Positions 25,689-33,821 of a stretch of DNA of 37,120 nucleotides are shown here, piece after piece (positions within the stretch are counted from its first letter, which is position 1; each line of letters opens with the position of its first letter). The translations under genes were made by a program, and so were the position numbers. This DNA is from Thiovulum sp. ES. GTDB taxonomy: Bacteria; Campylobacterota; Campylobacteria; Campylobacterales; Thiovulaceae. The notes below the pieces were generated by a model. The model did no database searches. It worked only from the letters and a program-made list of their open reading frames with translations, and was not told the origin of the DNA. The DNA lies in contig AKKQ01000014.1 of the NCBI GenBank assembly GCA_000276965.1, positions 1 to 37,120 on the forward strand, read 5' to 3'.

Positions 25689-26905
25689 TAGTTCAAAAGT
25701 TTGGCGGAACAAGTGTCGGTTCTCTTGAGAGAATTGAAAAAGTTCGAGACCGAGTTATTGAAAGTGTTAAAAAAGGAGACCAAATTGTAGTTGTTGTTTC
25801 TGCGATGAGCGGAGAGACAAACAAACTTGTTTCGTATGCAAAACACTTTTCAAAAAGTCCAGAAGAGAGAGAAGTTGATTTACTACTTTCGAGCGGAGAA
25901 AGAGTTACCTCATCGCTACTCTCAATTGCATTAAATGCTAGTGGAATTCCTGCGATTTCAATGAGCGGTCGAGGTGCAGGAATTGTTACCGACAGCAATC
26001 ACACAAAGGCGAGAATTGAAAGTATTGATTCAAAACCAATTTTAGATCAAGTAAATTCTGGAAAAGTTGTTGTTGTTGCAGGTTTTCAGGGTGTTGATGA
26101 AAATGGAAAAGTTACAACACTTGGAAGAGGTGGCAGTGATTTGTCTGCTGTTGCACTTGCGGGAGCTTTAAAAGCTGATCTTTGTGAAATCTACACCGAT
26201 GTTGATGGAATTTATACAACTGATCCACGAATTGAACCAAAAGCTAAAAAACTTGAGAGAATCAGTTATGATGAAATGCTTGAGTTAGCTAGTCTTGGTG
26301 CAAAAGTTTTACAAAGTCGTTCAGTTGAAATGGCTAAAAAGTCAAATGTCAATCTTGTTACTCGTTCAAGTTTTAATAATAACGAGGGAACTCTTATTAC
26401 AAGTGAGGAGAATATTTTGGAAAAACCTTTAGTTAGCGGAATTGCACTTGATAAAAATCAGGCACGAATCACTCTACTTGAAGTTGCGGATCGAGTTGGT
26501 ATTGCTTCTGATATTTTTGAGGCTCTTGCTCGAAACAATGTAAATGTTGATATGATTGTTCAAACTGTCGGACACTCTTCTAGTAACGAAGACAAAACAA
26601 ATGTGGCATTTACTATTCCTCGCGATGAGGTTGAAAAAGCTAAAACCTCACTTCAAAAATTTATTGATAATGGTGATTTTAATAATATTGAGATTGACGA
26701 TGGAATTGTCAAAGTTTCTATTGTTGGTGTTGGTATGAAATCACACACTGGAGTTGCTGCAAAAGCTTTCCGTGCGATGGCAGGTGAAAATATTAACATC
26801 ATGATGATCAGCACAAGCGAAATTAAGGTTTCAATGATTATTAATGAAAAATATAGCGAACTTGCTGTTCGGACTCTCCACTCTGTCTATGAATTAGAAA
26901 AATAG
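25682..26905 (+). CDS. lysC: aspartate kinase
   Basis: 407 residues from GTG 25682. It phosphorylates aspartate, the first step towards lysine, threonine, methionine and diaminopimelate. The N-terminal kinase domain has KFGGTSVGS, SGERVTSSLL, GRGGSDLSAVALA and YTDVDGIYTTDPR. The C-terminal third carries two ACT domains (VNVDMIVQTVG and NINIMMISTSEIKVS) for feedback control by amino acids. Length and organisation fit the monofunctional Campylobacterota enzyme. The gene ends at a hairpin shared with the convergent rsmI. Confidence 0.96.
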   Translation: MLIVQKFGGTSVGSLERIEKVRDRVIESVKKGDQIVVVVSAMSGETNKLVSYAKHFSKSPEEREVDLLLSSGERVTSSLLSIALNASGIPAISMSGRGAGIVTDSNHTKARIESIDSKPILDQVNSGKVVVVAGFQGVDENGKVTTLGRGGSDLSAVALAGALKADLCEIYTDVDGIYTTDPRIEPKAKKLERISYDEMLELASLGAKVLQSRSVEMAKKSNVNLVTRSSFNNNEGTLITSEENILEKPLVSGIALDKNQARITLLEVADRVGIASDIFEALARNNVNVDMIVQTVGHSSSNEDKTNVAFTIPRDEVEKAKTSLQKFIDNGDFNNIEIDDGIVKVSIVGVGMKSHTGVAAKAFRAMAGENINIMMISTSEIKVSMIINEKYSELAVRTLHSVYELEK

Positions 26906-26910
26906 AATTT

Positions 26911-26929
26911 TGTCGGATTTTTTCCGACA
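26911..26929. terminator. bidirectional hairpin terminator between lysC and rsmI
   Basis: Perfect 7-bp stem TGTCGGA/TCCGACA with a T5 loop in the 26-base gap between convergent genes; a TTTT run follows one base later on the plus strand. Confidence 0.6.
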
Positions 26930-26931
26930 TT

Positions 26932-27744
26932 TTAAATCAATCGATTGTAAATATCTTTTACTTTTTCACCAGTTACTTTTGAGATAAGTTTCGCTTTCTC
27001 TTTTGGCGGAATATCTAATTTTTCAATATCTTCAAGAACAATTCCACCAGAAAAACGATTTTCACCTTCGACAACAACAACCCATTCACCTTTTATATTT
27101 ACACTTTGAAAATCTCTTTGAATCTCTTCAGCAGTTCCCCACCAACGATTTTCATACTTTTTCGTCAATTCTTTACCAACAAAAATTTGGCGATGAGGTG
27201 CAATTTCTGAAAGCTCTAAAAGAAGTTTCTGTAATCGGTGAGGCGACTCGTAAAAAATTGCGGAATATCCACTCCAAATAGTTTTTTCTAATTCAGATTT
27301 TCGAATATTTCCCTTGTGTGGTAAAAAGCCATAAAACAGAAACTCTTTTTCCGAAAAACCACTTAAAAGATGTGCAATTGTTGAGGCGGTTGCTCCTGGA
27401 AGAACTTGAAATTCAATATTTTTATCTCGTGCAAAACGGAGAAGTTCTATCCCAGGATCGCTAACTCCAGGGAGTCCTGCATCACTAACATAAATTGAGT
27501 TCTCTTGAAAAATATCTAAATTTAAATTTTGTAAAACTCGTTTCTCATTGTGGGAGTGAAGTGAAATAAAATCCCTCTCAAAATCTCTAAAAAGCTCACT
27601 GTATCTTTCAGAAAGAAGTTTAAAAAGGGATTTTGTTACTCTTGTATCTTCGCAAAAAACAGTTTTTGCACTTGAAATTACTTCTAGCGAACGAAGAGTA
27701 ATGTCTCCTAAATTTCCAATAGGAGTTGGAACAAATGACAACAA
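26932..27744 (-). CDS. rsmI: RsmI, 16S rRNA 2'-O-ribose C1402 methyltransferase
   Basis: 270 residues if started at TTG 27744 (or 27741), one base after the rpmE stop; the product then begins LLSFVPTPIGNLGDITLRSLEV as the family does. A longer frame up to 27843 would overlap rpmE and has no homology. SAM-dependent tetrapyrrole-methylase fold: DTRVTKSLF, DAGLPGVSDPG, LPGATASTIAHLLSGF, FYESPHRL and GKELTKKYE are all present. It fine-tunes decoding in the ribosomal P site. The rpmE-rsmI order is conserved in Campylobacter. Confidence 0.93.
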   Translation of the reverse strand: MLSFVPTPIGNLGDITLRSLEVISSAKTVFCEDTRVTKSLFKLLSERYSELFRDFERDFISLHSHNEKRVLQNLNLDIFQENSIYVSDAGLPGVSDPGIELLRFARDKNIEFQVLPGATASTIAHLLSGFSEKEFLFYGFLPHKGNIRKSELEKTIWSGYSAIFYESPHRLQKLLLELSEIAPHRQIFVGKELTKKYENRWWGTAEEIQRDFQSVNIKGEWVVVVEGENRFSGGIVLEDIEKLDIPPKEKAKLISKVTGEKVKDIYNRLI

Positions 27745-27745
27745 G

Positions 27746-27949
27746 TTATTTGTTGAAATTATATCGCTTGTTGAATTTGTCGATTCTACCTGTTGTATCA
27801 ACAACTTTTTCTGAACCTGTGTAGAATGGATGACAAGCACCACAAATATCTACTCTGATTTCAGCAGAAAGACTTTTTGTTTTAAATTCATTTCCACAAG
27901 CACAATTTACAGTTGTTTCAATGTAATCTGGGTGAATTCCCTTTTTCAT
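27746..27949 (-). CDS. rpmE: ribosomal protein bL31, zinc-binding type
   Basis: 67 residues, normal for bL31 of the large ribosomal subunit. The four zinc-ligand positions are present as CAC (16-18) and CGAC (36-39), so this is the zinc-containing form rather than the zinc-independent YkgM/RpmE2 type. It starts with [16 protein letters not shown]. It is the last backbone gene before the accessory region. Confidence 0.96.
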   Translation of the reverse strand: MKKGIHPDYIETTVNCACGNEFKTKSLSAEIRVDICGACHPFYTGSEKVVDTTGRIDKFNKRYNFNK

Positions 27950-28025
27950 AAATCTACCTTTTTTATTTTATATAGTCCGAAATTGTAACAAAAAATCAAC
28001 TTAAAACTCAACCACACTATTTTTA

Positions 28026-28224
28026 GGGGACTGACCTAATAGCTCTTAATAAAAGATGAACTATTCGGAGATAAAATCACAAAGTTCTTACAATGGCTCT
28101 TTGACCTATATTTCATCATTTAATTTAAAAATTAGCTCTTTTTGTTATTCTGTTAATCTTTTGCATGGCTTATATTTCTTTATTGTATTCATGGTCAGAA
28201 TTATAACAAGTTAGTCAGCCCCCC
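28026..28224 (-). mobile_element. 199-bp decayed inverted-repeat element (IS remnant or MITE)
   Basis: This lies in the 418-base gene-free stretch 27950-28367. The ends GGGGACTGACCTAA (28026-28039) and TTAGTCAGCCCCCC (28211-28224) form imperfect terminal inverted repeats. The minus strand begins MNTIKKYKPCKRLTE and ends ELLGQSP up to the other end, with several stops between, as expected for a transposase gene reduced by internal deletion. IS family not certain (IS1595-like ends are possible). No convincing target duplication is seen. The rest of the gap holds only AT-rich sequence and the likely promoter of the next gene. Confidence 0.5.
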
Positions 28225-28367
28225 TTTTTTCTCAACAGTAAGAAGTCCTCTTTAATTGCTTGGCACAGAATTGCATTTACATAAAACTATATTGTATATT
28301 TAAAGTAATTGGCTATTGATATTTAAAATTATCATTTTACTTTAATATTATATGGGGATTTATATTT

Positions 28368-29096
28368 ATGAGGAAAGAAGATGAAAAAGCTAACTCTATT
28401 GAGACAATTCACTTAAAATCAAAATTATTAGAACTTAAAACAGAAGATAATGTAGAAATACTTATCGATGTTCAAGCACTCTTAAAATCCCCTGCTGGTT
28501 CTGATGAAGCATATTTTAAAATTACAGATATTGCTAAAAAGTTTGGAAAAGAAGCTAGAGAAATAACAAAGTTAGCATCAATACAAGATTATATTTTCGT
28601 CTTAAAAGAAGAATTTAAAGTAAAACCTAAGATTGTAAAGAGGGGAAAATATCAAGGAGGAACTTGGCTTCATTACAAACTTTTAAAACCATTTTTAAGA
28701 TGGGTTTTGCCTACAAAAGATTATGCAAAATTAGAAGTTAGTGGAAAACTTGATTTTATTTTTTATAAACAAGAAGACTTAAAGTCTGTTTATGTTGTTG
28801 AAACAGAAGACAATAGAATTAAAATTGGAATTTCATCAAATATTAATAAACGATTTTCTGAAATTCAGAATGCCATAGGATTAAAAATTATTAATTCAAT
28901 TTCTTCTGTAAAAGTTGATAATGCCTATTTAATTGAACAAACTCTTTTAACTTATTTTGATGATTTTCGTCAAAATGGTGAATGGTTGAAAGATGTTAAA
29001 TTCAAAAAAGTTTCTCAAAAAATGCTAGAACTTTTTCATCGATATTTTTTAAATGATTTTGAAATAAAGAATAATGAAATTAAAATTTTAAATTGA
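28368..29096 (+). CDS. KilA-N-like domain plus GIY-YIG (T5orf172-like) putative nuclease/DNA-binding protein, copy 1
   Basis: 242 residues. The region about 38-120 (EAYFKITDIAKKF ... KRGKYQGGTWLHYKLLKPFLRWVLP) is a KilA-N-type DNA-binding domain found in phage and large-virus proteins. Residues about 143-210 match the T5orf172/MUG113 branch of GIY-YIG: VYVVETEDNRIKIGISSN, then KRF, IEQTLLTYF and the terminal QNGEWL. Such proteins occur as phage regulators or homing-type endonucleases. A clear paralogue lies at 36468-37115 in the same orientation, so the pair brackets the island. Activity is not proven. Confidence 0.75.
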   Translation: MRKEDEKANSIETIHLKSKLLELKTEDNVEILIDVQALLKSPAGSDEAYFKITDIAKKFGKEAREITKLASIQDYIFVLKEEFKVKPKIVKRGKYQGGTWLHYKLLKPFLRWVLPTKDYAKLEVSGKLDFIFYKQEDLKSVYVVETEDNRIKIGISSNINKRFSEIQNAIGLKIINSISSVKVDNAYLIEQTLLTYFDDFRQNGEWLKDVKFKKVSQKMLELFHRYFLNDFEIKNNEIKILN

Positions 29097-29110
29097 AGTT
29101 GAATAAAGAT

Positions 29111-29437
29111 ATGAATGGCTATATTAAATATGGTGAAATTTACGATTATGAAACTTTGAAAAAGAAGATATTGGGGAAAAAGTAGAAACAAATTTTGAAA
29201 GATAATTTAATAAAAAAGACTTGTAAAGATTTTGGAATAACACAAAAAGAGTTAGCTGAAATGATAGGGCTAACAGATAGAACATTATCAAAGTATGCTA
29301 CGAATGAACATATTCCAAAAAATATTATTAACCATATCAATCTATTAGTAGAAAATAGTTATTACAAAGAGATGTTTGAGAGTTTACAAACCACAATTCA
29401 AAAAGCCCAGAAAATAGTAGAAAATATTAGAAAATAG
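29111..29437 (+). pseudogene. XRE/Cro-type HTH regulator; upstream part separated by an in-frame TAG
   Basis: The frame opens at ATG 29111 (MNGYIKYGEIYDYETLKK), meets TAG at 29183-29185 and continues in the same frame. The part after it, from TTG 29195 (80 residues), has a good helix-turn-helix: ITQKELAEMIGLTDRTLSKYA at about residues 15-35. So either a working regulator starts at TTG 29195, or a longer protein of 108 residues is interrupted by a nonsense mutation. Its 3' end contains three 10-bp repeats next to a promoter-like site for the dynamin-like gene, so it may control the island. Confidence 0.6.
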
Positions 29438-29440
29438 TAG
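29411..29440 (+). repeat. three tandem 10-bp repeats, possible operator
   Basis: AAAATAGTAG, AAAATATTAG and AAAATAGTAG follow one another without gaps at exactly one helical turn. They end 8 bases before the TATAAT box at 29449 and overlap the end of the HTH gene. The spacing suits a binding array for a small regulator; no binding is shown. Confidence 0.45.
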
Positions 29441-29448
29441 ATTTATTC

Positions 29449-29454
29449 TATAAT
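29449..29454 (+). promoter_or_regulatory. probable -10 box (TATAAT) of the GTPase/LRR operon
   Basis: Perfect TATAAT 21 bases before the ATG at 29476, in T-rich surroundings as usual for Campylobacterota sigma-70 promoters, which often lack a -35 box. A good ribosome-binding site (AAAGGG) lies between the box and the start. Confidence 0.45.
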
Positions 29455-29475
29455 TCTTTCAAAAAAAGGGCTTTT

Positions 29476-31817
29476 ATGAGTTACGATGATAAAAAACAGA
29501 AACTTTTGGAAAAAAGTGAAAAGCTAAATGAAGCTATCGAATCAGTTTTTAAGAGTGATAAAGATGGCTTGGTTTTAAAACCTCATCACAAAATAGAAGT
29601 TGAAGAGCTTCAAAAACAGAGTAAAACTATTCTTGGGAAAATTCAAAAAGGTGAATTTGAAATTGCTGTTATTGGTCAAGAAGATAGTGGGAAAAGTTCA
29701 CTTCTGAATGCACTTATCAAAACTGATATTTTTCCATCAAATAGTGGTCGAACAACTTACACATCTACAAAATTGATTTCTGGAAAAGAGGATAAAGCAG
29801 AAGTTAAACTTTATACATTTAATGAATTTGAAGATATTTTTATTTCTCGTTTAGAAGCGATTGGAGTTGATGAAAAACTTGCAAAAGAGAAAGGTTTTAG
29901 GAATTTTTCTCCAAATTTAAACTCTTACAAAAATGAGAAAAACAATACCGACATCAAAGACTTAATTGAAGATGCAGAAGAGACTCTAAATTTTAGAGAT
30001 GAAATTATAGAACTTTTGGAAGAAAAAGGTGGTGAAACCGTATCTTTTGATGAAACAAAACTCAAAGATGTGAAAGAATATATAACTGGAACTGAAAACG
30101 ATAAAAGTAAGCCTCGTGCTACAAAAGAGATAGTTATCTACTCTTCAAAACTCAATGCAATGCCAAACTCTATTATTTATGATGTTCCTGGTTTTAACTC
30201 TCCTACGAAACTTCACAAAGAGCAAACAGCCAAAATGTTGAAAGAGTCAGACTCTATTATTTTTATCACTGATGTTAGTAGTCCAAATTTAAAAGGTGAT
30301 GAACTTCAAACTCTCTCAAAAGGTGATGATATTTACGGAGTTTCTCTAAAAGATAAGGTTTTTGTTTTTGGAAACAAATATGACAGAGCAAACAACGAAA
30401 AAGAAGCTGAAGACAATGAAAAAAAGTTTAAAAAAGATGTTTTAGAAAAGATGTTTTAGAAAAGAGAGCTATCGGAGATGAAAAACGATTTTTTGTTGGT
30501 TCTGCTGGTAAGTATCTTGACGAAAATGGAATTGGAGATATTAAAATTGAGAATATTCCAAATTGGGCAAAATCAAATATTGATGAGTTTCGTAAAGAGA
30601 TAGAGAGTTACTATCAATTTGATCGTTTTGAAGTTTTAAAGCGAAAAATCGAAAATACTCAACAAGAGACTCTAAAAGTTTTTGAAGAGATAAAAAATTC
30701 AATTTCACTTCCTGAAAGAATTTCAAGACGAACTTTAGAACGAAAAATCGAAGATGAAGCAAAAACTAATCTTAGAAAAAAACTTGAAGCAAACCTAAGC
30801 CAAATCAAAGTTGATTTGAAAAGTGAATTTGCAGAAAATCTATATTTCTCAAATGGTTTCACTGAAAAAGTGCCAAGCTACTTTTCTGAAATAGATATGA
30901 GTTTTATTGAAAAACATATTCCAAAATATGAGGATAATTTTGACTCAATAAATCGTAAAATCAGAGAAGATTATCTTCATAACCAATTCTTAGAAGATTT
31001 CTCAAATCTCGTAAAAGAGATAGTTGATAACAGAGTCGATGAGGTGCAAGATAGAGTTTTTAAAGCTTTTGTTTCAGCAATTGGAAATAGTTCAGAAATC
31101 GAAAAAATGGCAAAACAGGTCTTTATTTTTGAACAGCAAAGTGGAAAATTTGACTATCTTTTTGAAAGATTCGGTAGAAAAATGTTAGATTTAATTATCT
31201 ATAATCCTATTATGGGTTCAAAACGGGAAGAGGATTATAAAATTTATAGAGATGAATTTTTATATTTAGATAGCAAATATAAAAAAGATGGTCGAATCCT
31301 AAATATGGTTATTTCTGGAAAAGATGAAGCTCTCTCAAGTGGAAACAGCTTAGAAGTTTTTAAAAATGACTTTAATTCTGCTATTCAGAAACTTTCAGAT
31401 TCTCCAAAAGAGTTTGCTGAAACTTGCTTAAATTCTCTCTTTCCACAACTTGAAGAGTTAGCAAAAATAGATGAGAGTTTTGATGATAAAGAGCTTTTTG
31501 GAAATCGAAGAGGAAATTACTCTCGTGAAGATGTTTTAGAGGAGATAAACAGAGATGTTAAAAACTTTAAAACTGTTTTAATTGAGGCTGTAATCCCAAT
31601 TCTTGATTTAGAAACTGTCTTTATCAAACGAGTTGAAAAAGAGATTTTGGTGATGATTTCAAAACTTGACTCACCTGAAATCAACGATTTTGTTCTCAAC
31701 TCACTCGATATTTATCTTGAAAAAGAGTTAGCAAATATCGATGAAAAAGTCGAAGACTACAAACGAAAAAAAGAGATTTTAGAGACAATCGAAAATTTCT
31801 TAAACTCACAAAATTAA
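29476..31817 (+). pseudogene. dynamin-like GTPase split by a 14-bp tandem duplication
   Basis: The first frame (29476-30459, 327 residues) holds an intact GTPase head: G1 GQEDSGKS at residues 67-74, G2 threonines near 93-94, G3 DVPG at 236-239 and G4 NKYD at 300-303. It stops at TAG 30457. The sequence GATGTTTTAGAAAA is present twice in tandem (30436-30449 and 30450-30463). Removing one copy joins the head in frame to the next open frame up to 31817, giving 775 residues with a long helical stalk, as in bacterial dynamin-like proteins. The second part alone has no start before ATG 30816. Bacterial dynamins act on membranes, some in phage defence. The duplication may be a reversible switch or a knockout. 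Confidence 0.8.
30436..30463 (+). repeat. 14-bp tandem duplication disrupting the GTPase frame
   Basis: Two exact adjacent copies of GATGTTTTAGAAAA; 14 is not a multiple of three, so one copy shifts the frame, and loss of one copy restores it exactly. Confidence 0.9.
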
Positions 31818-31857
31818 AATAAAGGGAGTTTTGCCCCTCTAAGAAAAGGATTAAAAA

Positions 31858-33093
31858 ATGGAAAATTGGGAAATCAGATTAAAAAACTGGGCAGATAAAA
31901 ACGGAGTTACAACAAAGTTTGGAGATTGGCAAAATCTACAAAACTTAACATCGCTTTTTTTGGATAGAAATAATTTAAAAGAGTTCCCATTAAAAGAGTT
32001 GCCTCCTGAAATTGGAAATCTAAAAAACTTAACATCGCTTTATTTTAGAAATAATGATTTAAAAGAGTTGTCACCAGAAATTGGAAATCTACAAAACTTA
32101 ACATCGCTTTATTTAAGCCATAACAATTTAGAAGAGTTGCCTCCTGAAATTGGAAATCTTCAAAACTTAACATCGCTTAGTTTAAGCTTTATCAATTTAA
32201 AAGAGTTACCACCTGAAATTGGAAATCTTCAAAACTTAACAGAACTTGGTTTAAGTGGTAATAATTTAAAAGAGTTGCCACCAGAAATTGGAAATCTTCA
32301 AAACTTAACATCGCTTTTTTTAAGCAATAACAATTTAAAAGAGTTACCACCTGAAATTGGAAATCTTCAAAACTTAACATCGCTTTATTTAGACAATAAC
32401 AATTTAAAAGAGTTACCACCTGAAATTGGAAATCTTCAAAACTTAGAGGTGCTTCGTTTAGACAATAACAATTTAAAAGAGTTGCCACCAGAAATTGGAA
32501 ATCTTCAAAACTTAACAGAGCTTTGGTTAACAGATAAAAAATCAGAAAGAGATAAAGATGAAACGGTTTTTGATTTCTTTATTCGTGCTGGAGGCGATAA
32601 GATTAACATTCAAAAAAAAGTATCTCTTTCTGTAATGCTTCGGTTCTTTAAAAGCAAAGGCTTTTTAAAAAATAATAAAAATAGAGATATAGCTTTACAA
32701 AAGTTTGAAGAAATTTATGAAAATGAGATTTTTATCTACACTGATACTCTTGAAGTTATTCCAAAATATTACAGCAAAATAGTTGAAGTTTTAGAAGATT
32801 CAATTAAGAAAGAGTTTGAAGAGTTAGAAAATAGTTTTGATAAAAATTCCCCTCTGCAAAAAAAGGAGTTTGAAAAAAGGTATCAAACACTTAAAGATCA
32901 CTACACAGAATTTGAGTATCCACTTGAAAGAGAAGAGAATGAAAAAAAAGATAAATTAGAAATGATAGAAGAAGAAAATGAAACTCTAAAATCTGAAAAT
33001 GCCGAACTTCAAGCAAAATTAGACCTCATCGAACAAGAGAAAAAAGAGACTGCTGAAATAGTTGCACGAATTGGAGAGAAGTTTTTCAAATGA
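31858..33093 (+). CDS. cytoplasmic leucine-rich-repeat protein with C-terminal coiled coil
   Basis: 411 residues from ATG 31858, behind AAAAGGA. Residues about 24-225 contain roughly nine 23-residue repeats of the form LQNLTSLxLxxNNLKELPPEIGN, the classic bacterial LRR consensus that forms a curved binding surface. After that comes a unique domain (about 235-330), and finally a coiled coil (about 340-405, rich in Glu and Lys). There is no signal peptide, so it should act in the cytoplasm, perhaps as the sensing part of the neighbouring nuclease-helicase set. Its stop overlaps the first nuclease start as ATGA. Function unknown. Confidence 0.85.
   Translation: MENWEIRLKNWADKNGVTTKFGDWQNLQNLTSLFLDRNNLKEFPLKELPPEIGNLKNLTSLYFRNNDLKELSPEIGNLQNLTSLYLSHNNLEELPPEIGNLQNLTSLSLSFINLKELPPEIGNLQNLTELGLSGNNLKELPPEIGNLQNLTSLFLSNNNLKELPPEIGNLQNLTSLYLDNNNLKELPPEIGNLQNLEVLRLDNNNLKELPPEIGNLQNLTELWLTDKKSERDKDETVFDFFIRAGGDKINIQKKVSLSVMLRFFKSKGFLKNNKNRDIALQKFEEIYENEIFIYTDTLEVIPKYYSKIVEVLEDSIKKEFEELENSFDKNSPLQKKEFEKRYQTLKDHYTEFEYPLEREENEKKDKLEMIEEENETLKSENAELQAKLDLIEQEKKETAEIVARIGEKFFK
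31927..32535 (+). repeat. 69-bp coding repeats of the LRR gene, about nine units
   Basis: Tandem units of 69 bases, many almost identical at DNA level (GAAATTGGAAATCTTCAAAA recurs in most). The near-identity of synonymous positions suggests recent expansion or homogenisation, so repeat number may vary between strains. Confidence 0.85.
33022..33031. repeat. GACCTCATCG copy (10 of 11 motif bases) inside the island
   Basis: The only copy in the accessory region with the extended motif; it is read as D-L-I in the coiled coil of the LRR protein. Other island copies are limited to the 8-base core. Confidence 0.7.
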
Positions 33094-33821
33094 GTGTTCA
33101 AGAATTTTTAGAAAATATAACTTTAGAAGAACTTGAGGAACTTCGACAAAAGAAATTAGAAATGGTGGGTGAAATCCCATCTTTTTCATACTCAAAAATC
33201 AGAAAAGAGGATTTAGAGAATCTTTTTGTTTTGGAACGAAACTTTGACAAAACAGTTTTTAGCTCTTGGTTTGAAAATCATTTAGAAATCTGTGAAGAGA
33301 CAAAAGAGTTTTTAAGAGATTTGCTAAAAAAAGAGTCAGACTTCATTCAAATTTACAAAGAAGAAGATTTAAAAGTTAAATTTTTGAGTCCAATTCTAAA
33401 TCGAGTTGATTTTAAAATTAAATATCAAATTCGGGATTTTTACGAAGAAAACCTACTTTACAAAACTGATAAATTTATTCTAAATGGAACTACTGATTTT
33501 TTGGTTTCAAAAGGTTTTGAACGGGCTGAAAAACCATATTTTTTTATTCAAGAATTCAAAAAAGGTCGAGAATTTTCAGACCCAGAACCTCAACTTTTAG
33601 CTGAATTGATTGCAGGTTTAGAGATTTCCAAAGCTTCTCAAATTCATGGAGCTTATATTATTGGCTCACTCTGGACATTTGTAGTTTTAGAAAAAGTTGA
33701 AATTGAGAAATATCGTTACTCTATTTCTGATGAATTCAATTCAAAAAGAGAGAGTGAACTTTTTGAAATCTATAAAAATCTACTGTTTGTAAAAAATGAG
33801 ATTGAGAAGAGTTTAAAATGA
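33090..33821 (+). CDS. PD-(D/E)XK-like putative nuclease, copy A
   Basis: 243 residues. The first 38 residues (MSVQEFLENI ... SKIR) are identical to copy B. The C-terminal two thirds show a PD-(D/E)XK nuclease pattern: a helix with E91/E92 before LKVKFLSPIL, D136 in NGTTDFLVS, E155-F-K157 in FFIQEFKKG and Q168 in DPEPQLL. The predicted catalytic residues would be D136, E155 and K157. No exact family is recognised. It overlaps the LRR gene (ATGA) and copy B (ATGA), so the three are translated together. It may be the DNA-cutting effector of the set; that is inference. Confidence 0.65.
   Translation: MSVQEFLENITLEELEELRQKKLEMVGEIPSFSYSKIRKEDLENLFVLERNFDKTVFSSWFENHLEICEETKEFLRDLLKKESDFIQIYKEEDLKVKFLSPILNRVDFKIKYQIRDFYEENLLYKTDKFILNGTTDFLVSKGFERAEKPYFFIQEFKKGREFSDPEPQLLAELIAGLEISKASQIHGAYIIGSLWTFVVLEKVEIEKYRYSISDEFNSKRESELFEIYKNLLFVKNEIEKSLK

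Noticed and set aside
27745-27843. Longer start for rsmI at 27843
   Set aside because: The additional residues lie over rpmE in another frame and have no family similarity; the conserved start follows TTG 27744.
29476-31817. Two independent genes instead of one broken GTPase gene
   Set aside because: Removal of exactly one copy of the 14-bp repeat joins the frames without any other change, and the second part has no start codon for 350 bases.
31927-32535. Regular repeats that could be taken for a CRISPR array or minisatellite
   Set aside because: The 69-base units have no unique spacers and encode a clean LRR consensus in one frame; an antisense open frame over 32192-32488 is only the mirror of the repeats.
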